64,000 nucleotides of DNA. It comes from Glutamicibacter uratoxydans (GTDB lineage: Bacteria > Actinomycetota > Actinomycetes > Actinomycetales > Micrococcaceae). Under the pieces are notes generated by a model. That model had not been told where the DNA came from, made no database searches, and saw only the letters and a program-made list of their open reading frames with translations. Of this stretch, positions 30,301 through 38,891 are shown one piece after another. The DNA lies in NCBI RefSeq assembly GCF_006539925.1, contig NZ_BJNY01000016.1, positions 25,423 through 89,422 on the forward strand, in the 5' to 3' direction. The translations under genes and the position numbers were made by a program. The stretch's first letter is position 1. The number at the start of each line of letters is the position of its first letter.

Positions 30301-31227
30301 GTGTTGCTGGGCATCGGGCTGGTGCTGGGGCTCCTGGCGGCAGCGCATGGACGCTTCGCCGATCCTGCTCCCAGTTATCCCAATGGCGGGTATCCTTCGA
30401 AGGAGGCGGCAGCCGAATCTTCAAGGTTGTACCTGCTGATGTGCCTTGCCGCGGTATTCGCCGCAGGCTTCCTGCTGCACCTGGACAACTACACAGTAAT
30501 TCCGGTGATCAGCGGCGCGGTGCTGATCTTCGCCGCGGTCGTGGGCCTGCGCATTTTTGAATCTCCCGCGCGTCTGAACGTGTTCACCGTGGACGTGCTC
30601 TTCGCGCTGGCAGCTGTGCTGGCCATGAACAGCTACAGCATCCTGGACCACGTGCCTGCAGCAGATGTGATGTGCTCCTACTTCAGCCTGGTGATCGCAG
30701 CACTTGCAGCCTGGCGCGTCTACCGGCCGCTGGGCCAGCTGCACCACGGATACGTCATGGCCGCCAGCGCGCTGGTGTCAGTGGTGATGCTGCTGAACAT
30801 GGTCGATGGCAACAGCCTGACCCGCACCTACGCACTGGTCTTCTTCGCGGCGTTGATTTCCTGGGGATTGAAATTGGGGCGCAAGCTGTATATCTGGTGG
30901 GGAGCTGCGGCAATTACCCTAGCGATCCTGTGGACGCTGCGCTCCATGGCATTCCTCTGGCTCGTGCTGCTGGGCATCGGCCTGATCGTGGTGGCAGTGC
31001 GCAAGCTGGTGCGCGTAGACCGCAAGCCTGCCGAACAGCAAGAAGACTTGTCGTCCCAGAACCTTCCTGCACGGCATCCAGTGCAGCCGCACTTCCAGCC
31101 GGGCCCGCCGCAGATGCAGCAGCGGCCCGAGCACCAGCCGCCAGCCGCGAACCCGATGCCGTGGATGAACCCGCAAAACCGGCAGCCCAACAGGCCTGAT
31201 GAGGCAGATGACCGTCCGGGGCAATAG
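27355..31227 (+). CDS. Very large polytopic membrane protein (DUF2339/DUF2157-like), unknown function
   Basis: A 1290-residue protein. It starts with a hydrophobic segment (residues 2-20), then a soluble polar region of about 120 residues. From about residue 145 to 1230 it is an almost unbroken series of hydrophobic helices, roughly 35-40 by eye. It ends in a Gln/Pro-rich, disordered tail. The segment LYVAALLIVAAGALFLSF and AGTGLALLPLSAIATYN resemble repeated-helix proteins of the DUF2339/DUF2157 kind. No catalytic motif was recognised. AAGGGGAAA precedes ATG 27355. It lies alone between the str and S10 operons. Confidence 0.82.
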   Translation: MLGVVIFLVFMAISFFIGYKVGGRKVPVDAQPMQEARAEAWRQGYDAAIAYMSERRPGQPNAPPANEGTTLKDQWVGTSNGLSNSQAPVQPVVPEHPGYAQSAAASAAANPALQRTPVIQRVPASAQKMVAPVKVLSKRERELRNINITLYVAALLIVAAGALFLSFALPPLAKVVGLFVLAAAFYAGGLIVHATKKSLRPAAAAFAGTGLALLPLSAIATYNTVALSGPSVWLIFSVIGTVAVGFATIRLRSRVLAWVAVLILVSTAMAAAATLQRGVFYYLLLMLVLSILLMLAATRSKAVRGSLFFEATSATAQLLPLLVAALGAVLFTELSDSQILWAGFLLTVQLLLSVKLFDNLRAYRFFGARAAAMVTLVSACSVLGLRSSAAAVVLALALGIQGVLVLVYSSSYRKLLKISASLWRAERAVLWALVLLATAMAYVLEPTGTGLAWISFAAVPVLMLMSVSALMRNAKIEAAALLLLALSPIGVAVMNPQRPLVSLLLAFVLFLALQRRAQGHTKLAYALASWGSSLVFGFFAARALLRYTVDTELVTNLSSTLALASTLGVWAAAFAWWILDIARPNGTGGTGVQGGWAAAGARLPRIAGSALVVLISLVLLRTHVSSPYHDSSVAGIIDSAWYTAGLVLFTLLVIASAVKYTAAASYGSRLGAAIRMVAGLGLLAGYGLSFLPQWWPVAELVALLLLGYFLRESRKAGEQGWKIAYAACAQLVFSSAIYWFVDRMHFDVHGKFAFFLLSLAVPQLLRLAASWRAGTGLRAELRVIAIAMLVFLPASIVGYAATAFMVDRGVLLLSAMLLGIYGAAAFAADRELRQARQFYLCAPVVALTALAQVPAWHFADQTGWIRTAWWTENTAMALLLLIAVLGLAAEWLQRAVGSLTYATGLAMFLPLGMVLAWDPYAGWVVAALLAAAVFFAAMVHTRKVAWFAIAVPLFLFVGLRSWVDLWRSEQLYYASGSIDTAWVLLGIGLVLGLLAAAHGRFADPAPSYPNGGYPSKEAAAESSRLYLLMCLAAVFAAGFLLHLDNYTVIPVISGAVLIFAAVVGLRIFESPARLNVFTVDVLFALAAVLAMNSYSILDHVPAADVMCSYFSLVIAALAAWRVYRPLGQLHHGYVMAASALVSVVMLLNMVDGNSLTRTYALVFFAALISWGLKLGRKLYIWWGAAAITLAILWTLRSMAFLWLVLLGIGLIVVAVRKLVRVDRKPAEQQEDLSSQNLPARHPVQPHFQPGPPQMQQRPEHQPPAANPMPWMNPQNRQPNRPDEADDRPGQ

Positions 31228-31641
31228 CCGCCGGACGCGGTGAGGTCAAGATCACGGGCCTCGATGCGCCCAAATGATTTGCGCGATCACCGCCGACCTG
31301 TCAGACTAGATAAGTTGCTTCAGTGCAACCCGATCCCTGTCTGACAGGGTAATCGGTCTGGTTTGAACGACCGGGATCGACTCTCACGCAGGATAATGCC
31401 TGGGGTTCGGGATCGATACAACTGCTTCAAACTATAAGGCCTTCGATAAAAGTGAAAACTTTGATGGTCGACGCGTGTCAAAAATATTTGCGACACGCCC
31501 GACTTCGGGGGTCGGAGCCTCCTGGGGTTGAGGAACCCGGATTTATCCGGATTCAGCCGCAGAGTAAGGCGTGCCGGCTCGCAAGAGCCCGTATTAGGCA
31601 CAGAACTTGTAAATAGTGCTATCAGAAAGAGGCATGACGCC
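31228..31641 (+). promoter_or_regulatory. Promoter and structured leader region of the S10 operon
   Basis: No gene is supported here. A hairpin CCGAT-CCCTGT...ACAGG-ATCGG lies at 31330-31355 and may end the upstream gene. A possible promoter is TTGATG (31461-31466), 17 bases, ATATTT (31484-31489). GCGTGTC (31473-31479) pairs with GACACGC. Near rpsJ, nested stems GTGCC/GGCAC (31571-31575, 31597-31601) and GGCTC-GCAA-GAGCC (31576-31589) form a clear leader hairpin. L4-type autoregulation is possible but unproved. Confidence 0.5.
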
Positions 31642-31950
31642 ATGGCGGGACAGAAAATCCGCATCCGGCTGAAGTCGTATGACCACGAGGTCATTGACGT
31701 TTCTGCTCGGAAGATCGTTGAGACGGTAACGCGCGCAGGCGCAACCGTAGTCGGCCCAGTGCCGCTGCCAACGGAGAAGAACGTGTACTGCGTTATCCGT
31801 TCGCCACACAAGTACAAGGACAGCCGTGAGCACTTCGAAATGCGCACGCACAAGCGTCTGATCGACATCGTCGATCCGACCCCGAAGGCTGTTGATTCGC
31901 TGATGCGTCTCGACCTGCCAGCGGATGTCAACATCGAAATCAAGCTTTAA
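31642..31950 (+). CDS. rpsJ: 30S ribosomal protein S10 (NusE)
   Basis: A 102-residue protein of the 30S head that also links NusG to the ribosome. It reads [19 protein letters not shown], then [19 protein letters not shown] and the HKRLIDI motif. I use ATG 31642, as the frame upstream has no family sequence. It is the first gene of the S10 operon. Confidence 0.98.
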   Translation: MAGQKIRIRLKSYDHEVIDVSARKIVETVTRAGATVVGPVPLPTEKNVYCVIRSPHKYKDSREHFEMRTHKRLIDIVDPTPKAVDSLMRLDLPADVNIEIKL

Positions 31951-31970
31951 GGGGAGGTGGCGAGAAAACT

Positions 31971-32621
31971 ATGACCGCAACCCGCAATGTTAAGGGCCTG
32001 CTGGGCACGAAGCTCGGCATGACCCAGGTTTGGGACGAGAACAACAACCTGATCCCTGTCACCGTCGTGCAGGCTGATAGCAACGTTGTCACCCAGCTTC
32101 GCAACGCTGACCGCGATGGCTACACCGCAGTTCAGATCGGCTACGGCCAGATCGATCCTCGCAAGGTAACCAAGCCACTGGCTGGTCACTTCGAAGCTGC
32201 TGGCGTGACCCCACGTCGTCACCTGGTAGAACTGCGCACCGCAGACGCTGCCGAGTACGCAGCTGGCCAGGAACTGTCCGTCGAGATCTTCGAAGCCGGC
32301 CAGAAGGTCGACGTCGTAGGCACCTCGAAGGGTAAGGGCTTCGCCGGTACCATGAAGCGTCACAACTTCTCGGGCGTTGGCGCATCCCACGGTGCTCACA
32401 AGAACCACCGTAAGCCAGGTTCCATCGGCGGCGCATCGACCCCAGGTCGCGTCTTCCGTGGACAGAAGATGGCCGGTCGCATGGGTGCTGAGCGTGTAAC
32501 CACTCAGAACCTGACCATTCACGCTATCGACGCTGAGAAGAACCTCCTGCTGATCAAGGGTGCCGTTCCAGGCGCCCGCGGCCGCGTCGTCCTCGTACGC
32601 ACCGCCGTGAAGGGAGCATAA
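31971..32621 (+). CDS. rplC: 50S ribosomal protein L3
   Basis: A 216-residue protein near the peptidyl transferase centre. [16 protein letters not shown] opens the protein. The central extension has [32 protein letters not shown] and the methylated-Gln region [26 protein letters not shown] lies upstream of the ATG. It is followed at 4 bases by rplD. Confidence 0.98.
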   Translation: MTATRNVKGLLGTKLGMTQVWDENNNLIPVTVVQADSNVVTQLRNADRDGYTAVQIGYGQIDPRKVTKPLAGHFEAAGVTPRRHLVELRTADAAEYAAGQELSVEIFEAGQKVDVVGTSKGKGFAGTMKRHNFSGVGASHGAHKNHRKPGSIGGASTPGRVFRGQKMAGRMGAERVTTQNLTIHAIDAEKNLLLIKGAVPGARGRVVLVRTAVKGA

Positions 32622-32625
32622 GTAA

Positions 32626-33228
32626 ATGACTAAGGCACTTAACGTCGAGCTGCCTGCAGCAATCTTCGACGTACAGACCAATGTCCCGCTGCTGCACCAG
32701 GTTGTCGTCGCACAGCTTGCTGCTGCCCGCCAGGGTACCCACAAGACCAAGGACCGCTCCGAGGTTTCGGGTGCAGGTCGCAAGCCGTTCAAGCAGAAGG
32801 GTACCGGCCGCGCTCGTCAGGGTTCGATCCGTGCTCCTCACATGACCGGCGGCGGCATCGTCCATGGTCCAACCCCACGTGACTACTCGCAGCGCACCCC
32901 GAAGAAGATGAAGGCTGCTGCTCTGCGCGGCGCCCTGTCTGATCGCGCACGCTTCGACCGCGTCCACGTGATTGAGAACCTGGTTGCTGGCGAGAAGCCA
33001 TCGACCAAGGACGCTCTGGCAACCCTGCGCTCGCTGACTGAGCGCAAGAACCTGCTTGTCGTCATCGATCGCGCCAACGATGTTGCTGCACTGTCCGTGC
33101 GCAACCTCGCAGATGTGCACGTTCTGTACGTCGACCAGCTGAACACCTACGATGTTCTGGTTTCGGATGACGTAGTCTTCACCAAGGCTGCCTTCGATGC
33201 CCTGGTCCAGAAGGAGGAAGCCAAGTGA
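32626..33228 (+). CDS. rplD: 50S ribosomal protein L4
   Basis: A 200-residue protein lining the exit tunnel; in E. coli it represses the S10 operon. The tunnel loop [20 protein letters not shown] is intact with no macrolide-type change visible. The C-terminal part [19 protein letters not shown] is typical. The stop overlaps the rplW start by 4 bases (GTGA). Confidence 0.98.
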   Translation: MTKALNVELPAAIFDVQTNVPLLHQVVVAQLAAARQGTHKTKDRSEVSGAGRKPFKQKGTGRARQGSIRAPHMTGGGIVHGPTPRDYSQRTPKKMKAAALRGALSDRARFDRVHVIENLVAGEKPSTKDALATLRSLTERKNLLVVIDRANDVAALSVRNLADVHVLYVDQLNTYDVLVSDDVVFTKAAFDALVQKEEAK

Positions 33229-33527
33229 GCACCTTCTCCAAGGCTCCACACGACGTGGTCATCGCACCAGTCGTTTCGGAAAAGAGCTACGGTCTGATCG
33301 ACGAAGGTAAGTACACCTTCCTGGTCGACCCACGTTCGAACAAGTCGGAAATCAAGAATGCCGTTGAAGCTATCTTCAACGTCAAGGTTGACTCCGTAAA
33401 CACCATCAACCGTGCAGGTAAGCGCAAGCGCACCCGCTTCGGGTGGGGTGCACGCAAGGCTACCAAGCGTGCCATCATCACCCTGAAGGACGGTTCGATT
33501 GACATCTTCGGCGGTCCGCTTTCCTAA
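33225..33527 (+). CDS. rplW: 50S ribosomal protein L23
   Basis: A 100-residue protein at the tunnel exit that docks SRP and trigger factor. The motifs [35 protein letters not shown] and [10 protein letters not shown] are standard. It starts at GTG 33225 within the end of rplD, so it is translationally coupled to it. Confidence 0.97.
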   Translation: MSTFSKAPHDVVIAPVVSEKSYGLIDEGKYTFLVDPRSNKSEIKNAVEAIFNVKVDSVNTINRAGKRKRTRFGWGARKATKRAIITLKDGSIDIFGGPLS

Positions 33528-33559
33528 GCGGAGACCACTTTAACGAGGAATAAGAATAA

Positions 33560-34399
33560 ATGGGAATTCGTAAGTACAAGCCGACTACCCCGGGCCTGCG
33601 CGGCTCGTCGGTAGCCGACTTCGCAGAAATCACCCGATCGACTCCGGAAAAGTCGCTGGTTCGCCCGCTCACCAAGAGCGGCGGCCGCAACAACTCCGGT
33701 AAGATCACCACCCGTCACAAGGGTGGCGGACACAAGCGCGCTTACCGCGTGATCGACTTCCGTCGTCACGACAAGGACGGCGTTCCGGCAAAGGTCGCTC
33801 ACATCGAGTACGACCCGAACCGTACCGCACGCATCGCGCTGCTCCACTACGTGGACGGCACCAAGCGCTACATCATCGCTCCGAACAACCTCAACCAGGG
33901 TGACACCGTTGAGGCCGGTCCGAACGCTGATATCAAGCCAGGCAACAACCTGCCACTGCGTAACATCCCGGTTGGTTCCGTGATTCACGCTGTTGAGCTT
34001 CGCCCAGGCGGCGGCGCCAAGATGGCACGTTCCGCTGGTGCTTCGATCCAGCTCGTAGCCCGTGAAGGTCGCTTCGCCCAGCTGCGTCTGCCTTCCGGCG
34101 AAATCCGCAACGTTGATGTGCGCTGCCGCGCAACCATCGGCGAAGTTGGCAACGCCGAGCAGATCAACATCAACTGGGGCAAGGCCGGCCGTATGCGCTG
34201 GAAGGGCGTTCGCCCAACCGTGCGTGGTGTGGCTATGAACCCAATCGACCACCCACACGGTGGCGGTGAAGGTAAGACCTCCGGTGGTCGTCACCCGGTC
34301 AACCCTAACGGTAAGCGTGAAGGACGCACCCGTCGTCCGAACAAGGAAAGCGACAAGCTCATTGTGCGTCGTCGCAAGACCGGCAAGAACAAGCGATAG
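33560..34399 (+). CDS. rplB: 50S ribosomal protein L2
   Basis: A 279-residue protein essential for subunit joining and peptidyl transfer. It contains [55 protein letters not shown] and the C-terminal [20 protein letters not shown], which includes the conserved His. The length is normal. AACGAGGAATAAG precedes the ATG. Confidence 0.99.
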   Translation: MGIRKYKPTTPGLRGSSVADFAEITRSTPEKSLVRPLTKSGGRNNSGKITTRHKGGGHKRAYRVIDFRRHDKDGVPAKVAHIEYDPNRTARIALLHYVDGTKRYIIAPNNLNQGDTVEAGPNADIKPGNNLPLRNIPVGSVIHAVELRPGGGAKMARSAGASIQLVAREGRFAQLRLPSGEIRNVDVRCRATIGEVGNAEQININWGKAGRMRWKGVRPTVRGVAMNPIDHPHGGGEGKTSGGRHPVNPNGKREGRTRRPNKESDKLIVRRRKTGKNKR

Positions 34400-34411
34400 G
34401 AGCCTGGAAAC

Positions 34412-34693
34412 ATGCCACGCAGCCTGAAGAAAGGCCCCTTCGTCGATCAGCACCTGTTCCTGAAGGTCGTTGCTGAAAACGAAAAGGGCACCAAGAACGT
34501 CATCAAGACGTGGTCCCGCCGTTCGATGATCATCCCGGACATGCTGGGACACACCATCGCCGTGCACGACGGTCGCAAGCACATTCCTGTGTTCGTTACC
34601 GAATCCATGGTTGGTCACAAGCTCGGTGAGTTTGCTCCAACCCGCACGTTCCGTGGCCACGTAAAGGACGACAAGAAGGGCAAGCGCCGCTAG
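34412..34693 (+). CDS. rpsS: 30S ribosomal protein S19
   Basis: A 93-residue 30S head protein. It reads [18 protein letters not shown], then [19 protein letters not shown] and the C-terminal [24 protein letters not shown] lies just before the ATG. It sits between rplB and rplV as usual. Confidence 0.98.
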   Translation: MPRSLKKGPFVDQHLFLKVVAENEKGTKNVIKTWSRRSMIIPDMLGHTIAVHDGRKHIPVFVTESMVGHKLGEFAPTRTFRGHVKDDKKGKRR

Positions 34694-34753
34694 TCCCCGC
34701 AAGGGAACTAGTGATCGCTTAGCACTTCTTCGAAAGACGAGAGAAGGAAAGCA

Positions 34754-35116
34754 ATGGAAGCCAAGGCAATTGCGCGCCATATCCGCGTGACGCCTATGAA
34801 GGCCCGGCGCGTCGTCAACCTTGTTCGTGGTCTGCAGACCAACGAAGCACTGGCAATCCTGAAGTTCGCCCCACAGGCAGCTTCGGAGCCGGTATACAAG
34901 GTTGTTGCATCGGCAGTGGCTAACGCCCGTGCCGCCGCGGACCGCGCAGGTGAAGCATTCAATGAGGACGAGCTGTACATCAGCGAGGCGTTTGTTGACG
35001 AGGGTCCGACCATGAAGCGGTTCCAGCCGCGTGCACAGGGTCGCGCATTCCAGATCAAGAAGCGCACCAGCCACGTGACTGTGGTTGTTTCAACCCAGAA
35101 GGGTGGGGAGAACTAA
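34754..35116 (+). CDS. rplV: 50S ribosomal protein L22
   Basis: A 120-residue protein with a long hairpin lining the exit tunnel. It has [20 protein letters not shown] and the hairpin region [20 protein letters not shown], without visible changes linked to macrolide resistance. GAGAAGGAAAGC precedes the ATG. The stop directly abuts rpsC. Confidence 0.98.
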   Translation: MEAKAIARHIRVTPMKARRVVNLVRGLQTNEALAILKFAPQAASEPVYKVVASAVANARAAADRAGEAFNEDELYISEAFVDEGPTMKRFQPRAQGRAFQIKKRTSHVTVVVSTQKGGEN

Positions 35117-35905
35117 ATGGGACAGAAGGTAAACCCGAACGGTTTCCGTCTCGGCATCACCACTGACCACGTGTCGCACTGGTTCGCCGATTCCAGCAAG
35201 CCAGGTCAGCGCTACGCTGACTACGTCAAGGAAGACGTGCAGATCCGTGCACTGCTTTCTGACGGTATGGACCGCGCAGGCATCGCCCGCGTAGAGATCG
35301 AGCGTACCCGTGACCGCGTGCGTGTGGATATCCACACCGCTCGCCCGGGCATTGTTATCGGCCGCCGCGGCGCCGAAGCTGACCGCATTCGCGGCGAGCT
35401 GGAAAAGCTCACCAAGAAGCAGGTTCAGCTGAACATCCTCGAGGTCAAGAACCCTGACATGGAGGCCCAGCTGGTCGCCCAGGGCATCGCCGAGCAGCTT
35501 GCTTCCCGCGTGGCATTCCGCCGTGCGATGAAGAAGGCAATGCAGTCGGCAATGCGCGCTGGTGCCAAGGGCATCCGCGTTCAGTGCTCCGGTCGTTTGG
35601 GCGGCGCTGAAATGTCGCGCAAGGAGTTCTACCGCGAAGGCCGTGTGCCGCTGCACACCCTGCGCGCGAACATCGACTTCGGCAAGTTCGAAGCCAAGAC
35701 CACCTTCGGCCGCATCGGCGTGAAGGTTTGGATCTACAAGGGTGACGTCACCGCCAAGGAACTGGCTGCACAGCAGGCTGCTGCTGCTCCAGCTCGTGGC
35801 GGCCGTGGCGGCAACGATCGTCCACGTGGTGGCGAGCGTCGTCGTCGCAACGACCGCAACAAGGGCGCTGCTGCAGCTCCGGCTGCGGAAGGAGGAGAGG
35901 CTTAA
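35117..35905 (+). CDS. rpsC: 30S ribosomal protein S3
   Basis: A 262-residue protein at the mRNA entry of the 30S head. It starts [15 protein letters not shown]. The KH domain has [21 protein letters not shown], and the core continues with [20 protein letters not shown]. The last 50 residues form a Gly/Arg-rich extension ([20 protein letters not shown]) ending in an Ala-rich tail; such tails are frequent in actinobacteria. GGTGGGGAG lies before the ATG, inside the rplV end. Confidence 0.98.
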   Translation: MGQKVNPNGFRLGITTDHVSHWFADSSKPGQRYADYVKEDVQIRALLSDGMDRAGIARVEIERTRDRVRVDIHTARPGIVIGRRGAEADRIRGELEKLTKKQVQLNILEVKNPDMEAQLVAQGIAEQLASRVAFRRAMKKAMQSAMRAGAKGIRVQCSGRLGGAEMSRKEFYREGRVPLHTLRANIDFGKFEAKTTFGRIGVKVWIYKGDVTAKELAAQQAAAAPARGGRGGNDRPRGGERRRRNDRNKGAAAAPAAEGGEA

Positions 35906-36322
35906 ATGCTTATCCCACGTCGAGTAAAGTTCCGCAAGCAGCACCACCCGAAGCGTTCGGGCGCTGCCAAGGGCGGAACCACCGTAACTTTCGGTGAGTT
36001 CGGTATCCAGGCGCTTACCCCGGCTTATGTGACTAACCGTCAGATCGAAGCCGCGCGTATCGCCATGACCCGTTACATCAAGCGTGGCGGTAAGGTGTGG
36101 ATCAACATCTACCCAGACCGTCCGCTGACCAAGAAGCCTGCTGAAACCCGCATGGGTTCCGGTAAGGGTTCACCTGAGTGGTGGGTCGCCAACGTCAAGC
36201 CAGGACGAGTCATGTTTGAACTCGGTGGCGTCAGTGAAGAAGTAGCTCGTGAGGCTCTGCGCCTTGCGATCCACAAGCTGCCGATGAAGGCACGCATCGT
36301 ACGTCGTGAGGGTGGTGAATAG
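35906..36322 (+). CDS. rplP: 50S ribosomal protein L16
   Basis: A 138-residue protein that positions tRNA in the A site. It has [30 protein letters not shown], then [18 protein letters not shown] and [19 protein letters not shown]. It starts immediately after the rpsC stop, with GGAGGAGAGG upstream. Confidence 0.98.
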   Translation: MLIPRRVKFRKQHHPKRSGAAKGGTTVTFGEFGIQALTPAYVTNRQIEAARIAMTRYIKRGGKVWINIYPDRPLTKKPAETRMGSGKGSPEWWVANVKPGRVMFELGGVSEEVAREALRLAIHKLPMKARIVRREGGE

Positions 36323-36324
36323 GG

Positions 36325-36594
36325 ATGGCTATCGGTTCTAAGGACCTTAACATCGAGTCCCTGGACGGCTTCGATAACGCTCGTTTGAACGAGGAATTGA
36401 AGAAGGCCAAGGCTGAACTGTTCAACCTGCGTTTCCAGTCGGCCACCGGCCAGCTCGAGACCCATGGCAACCTGAAGTCCGTCAAGCGCGACATCGCACG
36501 CATCTACACTGTGCTGCGCGAGCGCGAGCTGGGCATTCGTCAGGAAGTCGTTGTCCCGGTTGAAGAGACCAAAAAGGGCAAGGAAGCTAAGTAA
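36325..36594 (+). CDS. rpmC: 50S ribosomal protein L29
   Basis: An 89-residue two-helix protein near the tunnel exit. It carries [22 protein letters not shown] and [18 protein letters not shown]. The C-terminus is longer and Lys/Glu-rich compared with E. coli (about 63 residues). The stop overlaps the rpsQ start by one base. Confidence 0.97.
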   Translation: MAIGSKDLNIESLDGFDNARLNEELKKAKAELFNLRFQSATGQLETHGNLKSVKRDIARIYTVLRERELGIRQEVVVPVEETKKGKEAK

Positions 36595-36881
36595 TGAGCG
36601 AGAAGGAGAACGGTGTGGCTGACGCAACCGAGCGCAACGACCGCAAGACCCTCCGTGGTTACGTGGTTTCCGACAAGATGCAGAAGACCATCGTCGTTGA
36701 CGTTGAGGACCGTGTTAAGCACGCCCTCTACGGCAAGGTTATGCGTCGTAACAAGAACGTGAAGGCTCACGACGAGAACAACGAGGCCGGCATCGGTGAC
36801 TTGGTTGTAATCGCTGAGACCCGCCCGCTGTCCGCTGACAAGCGCTGGCGTCTCGTTGAGATCGTTGAGAAGGCTAAGTAA
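36594..36881 (+). CDS. rpsQ: 30S ribosomal protein S17
   Basis: A 95-residue OB-fold protein binding 16S rRNA. The core is [35 protein letters not shown] and [19 protein letters not shown]. The short polar N-terminal extension is usual for actinobacteria. ATG 36594 overlaps the rpmC stop; GTG 36615 with GGAGAA upstream is an alternative start. It is the last S10-operon gene here, followed by a terminator. Confidence 0.97.
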   Translation: MSEKENGVADATERNDRKTLRGYVVSDKMQKTIVVDVEDRVKHALYGKVMRRNKNVKAHDENNEAGIGDLVVIAETRPLSADKRWRLVEIVEKAK

Positions 36882-36918
36882 GCTTTCTTGGTGATCTCAC
36901 GGATTACGTGAATTGCTG

Positions 36919-36964
36919 AAAACGCCCCGGTATCATCGCAAGATGAGGCCGGGGCGTTTTTGCA
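36919..36964 (+). terminator. Intrinsic terminator ending the S10 operon
   Basis: AACGCCCCGG pairs with CCGGGGCGTT, with an inner CATC-GCAA-GATG helix, followed by TTTTTG. Confidence 0.9.
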
Positions 36965-37020
36965 TGCCGTGCAATGAGTCCCCGCAGCGTTGTCACTAGA
37001 AGCGAAATCGAAACAGGGGC

Positions 37021-37398
37021 ATGAACTGGATTGAGAAGTGGTTCGACGAAACTAACTGGCCGCGTGACGCTAGGTTAGACGTATTCCGTGATGCCGTATG
37101 GGAATTGTCGTTCAATGGCGAATTAAGGGGATGGGTGACAACCTCGATCGGCATGATGCGTTCATTTCCCATTTTCTGGGAAAAACAAGAGCAAATGTGG
37201 TTTCAAGTCCATTGGGACGATGGAACCCAGGAACAGCTAGAAGAGGACTATGGCCCGGGGTGGTACACCGTTGAAGAGTTCTTGAGCGGATCCTTTGTCG
37301 CCGATGACCCTCAGAACGGCAAGGAAACTACTTTTGCAGCGAGACCGATCAGCGGAGAGGAACGAGATGAACTGTGGAGTCGTTTGGGGATGGTCTAG
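37021..37398 (+). CDS. Hypothetical protein
   Basis: A 125-residue soluble, acidic, Trp-rich protein (MNWIEKWFDETNWPRD; 12 or so Trp). No signal peptide or membrane segment is visible and I do not recognise a family. AGGGGC lies just before ATG 37021, so it is likely translated. It lies alone between the S10 terminator and a converging AraC-type regulator, and is part of the four-gene insertion that separates S10 from spc. Confidence 0.7.
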   Translation: MNWIEKWFDETNWPRDARLDVFRDAVWELSFNGELRGWVTTSIGMMRSFPIFWEKQEQMWFQVHWDDGTQEQLEEDYGPGWYTVEEFLSGSFVADDPQNGKETTFAARPISGEERDELWSRLGMV

Positions 37399-37470
37399 CG
37401 CTGTCGTGGACCTTTTAGTTTCCAAGTTCTTCATGAAGCTGAACCGGGGAAGACGAGCACCGCTGGCGGG

Positions 37471-38268
37471 TCAGCCCGACAGCCGGTAATTGCTGGGACT
37501 AAAACCAAGGACCTTGCGAAAGTCGCTGGCTAGATGTGCTTGATCCGAGTAGTCCAAGTTCACGGCGATCTGCGCTATGGATGTTCCAGGATCCTCGCGC
37601 AGCTGCTGCGCTGCTTCTTGAAGGCGATACCTGCGAATGACACTGAGTGGCGAAAGCCCTAGGTATTTCATTGAGAGGCGCTGCAGGCTGCGCGGTGTCA
37701 TATTCAGCTGCTCGGCCACTTGATCGACGCGAATGATTGACCGAGTGGCAGAGACAAATTCTATGAAGGAGTTTGCCTGCAGGCCGGTAGCGTCAACTTG
37801 TTCAGTCGATCGCTGGATCCAGGTGCTGAACACATCCACACATTCCTGATTAAGCTGGCGCAGCCCCGTGTCGGAGTGTAGTTCTCGGATATCGCCCGCC
37901 AAATCCGGGGAAGGGTAAGCTACCTCGCTGTCCAGCAGGTCCTTCACTGGAGTGTGCAGGGTCTTGCTGAATACGAAGCCAGCCGCGGGTTTCAGCAATG
38001 CGGCAACTGCCCACCCCTGCCCGGAGAGATCCTTGTGAGAGGCACCGCTGGCGGGTCCGGCCAAGGTAATTTCATCCGGCTGGACCACCAGGTTCATCAG
38101 CGGGAACGGCAAAAGCTGCTGCCGTGAAACACGTCCCGGAGCGATACTCCAGCGCGAAATCCAGAACCAATAGACTCGGTCGCTCAAATCTTTAGGCGGC
38201 AAAATGCGCTCGAACTCGGGCAGCCGGGCCGGATACAGGACCCCGCGCTTGTCAACGATGCCAGTCAT
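37471..38268 (-). CDS. AraC-family transcriptional regulator
   Basis: A 265-residue regulator. The C-terminal 100 residues form two helix-turn-helix units of the AraC type (IRVDQVAEQLNMTPRSLQRL, SIAQIAVNLDYSDQAHLASD and the end FRKVLGFSPSNYR). The N-terminal 150 residues look like the DUF6597-type sensor region found in such regulators (SRWSIAPGRVSRQQLLPFP, NLVVQPDE). I start it at ATG 38268 because GAGGTG lies just upstream; GTG 38277 is possible. It is divergent from the VOC gene, 67 bases away, a usual arrangement for regulator and target. Confidence 0.88.
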   Translation of the reverse strand: MTGIVDKRGVLYPARLPEFERILPPKDLSDRVYWFWISRWSIAPGRVSRQQLLPFPLMNLVVQPDEITLAGPASGASHKDLSGQGWAVAALLKPAAGFVFSKTLHTPVKDLLDSEVAYPSPDLAGDIRELHSDTGLRQLNQECVDVFSTWIQRSTEQVDATGLQANSFIEFVSATRSIIRVDQVAEQLNMTPRSLQRLSMKYLGLSPLSVIRRYRLQEAAQQLREDPGTSIAQIAVNLDYSDQAHLASDFRKVLGFSPSNYRLSG

Positions 38269-38335
38269 CAAGCACACCTCAAGGTTGTCGCAAATTTACA
38301 AGCACAAGGATGCCATGAGCCCATAGCCTTGAGAC

Positions 38336-38839
38336 ATGGAAATGGAGAATCTCCCAGCCAAGGGAATCACTGGAAACCACGCCACAGCTGGAGTGCCCAA
38401 CGGAGTCACTACTTTGACACCTTTTCTTGCGGTCCAAGGAGCAGCGCAGGCTCTGGAATTCTATACGGGCGTCTTCGGCGCAAGGGTTGTTGATGCCACC
38501 GAATTGGGTGGTGTAGTCGTTCATGCGGAAATCGATTTCGGCCAAGGCCATCTTCAGATCGGCGAGCCGAGCCCGGACTATGGCCTGGTGCCTCCGCCCG
38601 CGGCGCCGAGCGCCTGCTATTCGATGGGGCTCTATTGCCAGGACGTCGACGCCGTGCTTGCCAAAGCAGTCGACTCGGGCGCAACAGTTCGAGAACCCGC
38701 CATGAATTTCGTTTCAGGTGACCGTTTTGCTTCGATCATCGACCCATTCGGAATACGCTGGACGATCCTCAGCAGGATTGAGGACTTGTCCGAGGAAGAA
38801 AGCGCTCGACGGGTGGCTCAATGGGCTGCTGAACAGTAA
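38336..38839 (+). CDS. VOC-family (glyoxalase/PhnB-like) protein
   Basis: A 167-residue protein with the paired beta-alpha-beta-beta-beta units of the VOC superfamily. TPFLAVQGAAQALEFYTGVFGA opens it, then HAEIDFGQGHLQIGEPS, a second half with [16 protein letters not shown], and DRFASIIDPFGIRWTI. These match PhnB-type proteins. VOC proteins bind metals and small organics; the activity here cannot be named. It is divergent from an AraC-type regulator that may control it. Confidence 0.87.
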   Translation: MEMENLPAKGITGNHATAGVPNGVTTLTPFLAVQGAAQALEFYTGVFGARVVDATELGGVVVHAEIDFGQGHLQIGEPSPDYGLVPPPAAPSACYSMGLYCQDVDAVLAKAVDSGATVREPAMNFVSGDRFASIIDPFGIRWTILSRIEDLSEEESARRVAQWAAEQ

Positions 38840-38891
38840 GGCCTGTTGCTCAATGCGGGAGCCGGGAATGTCTTTCGCATAGTCTGGAACC

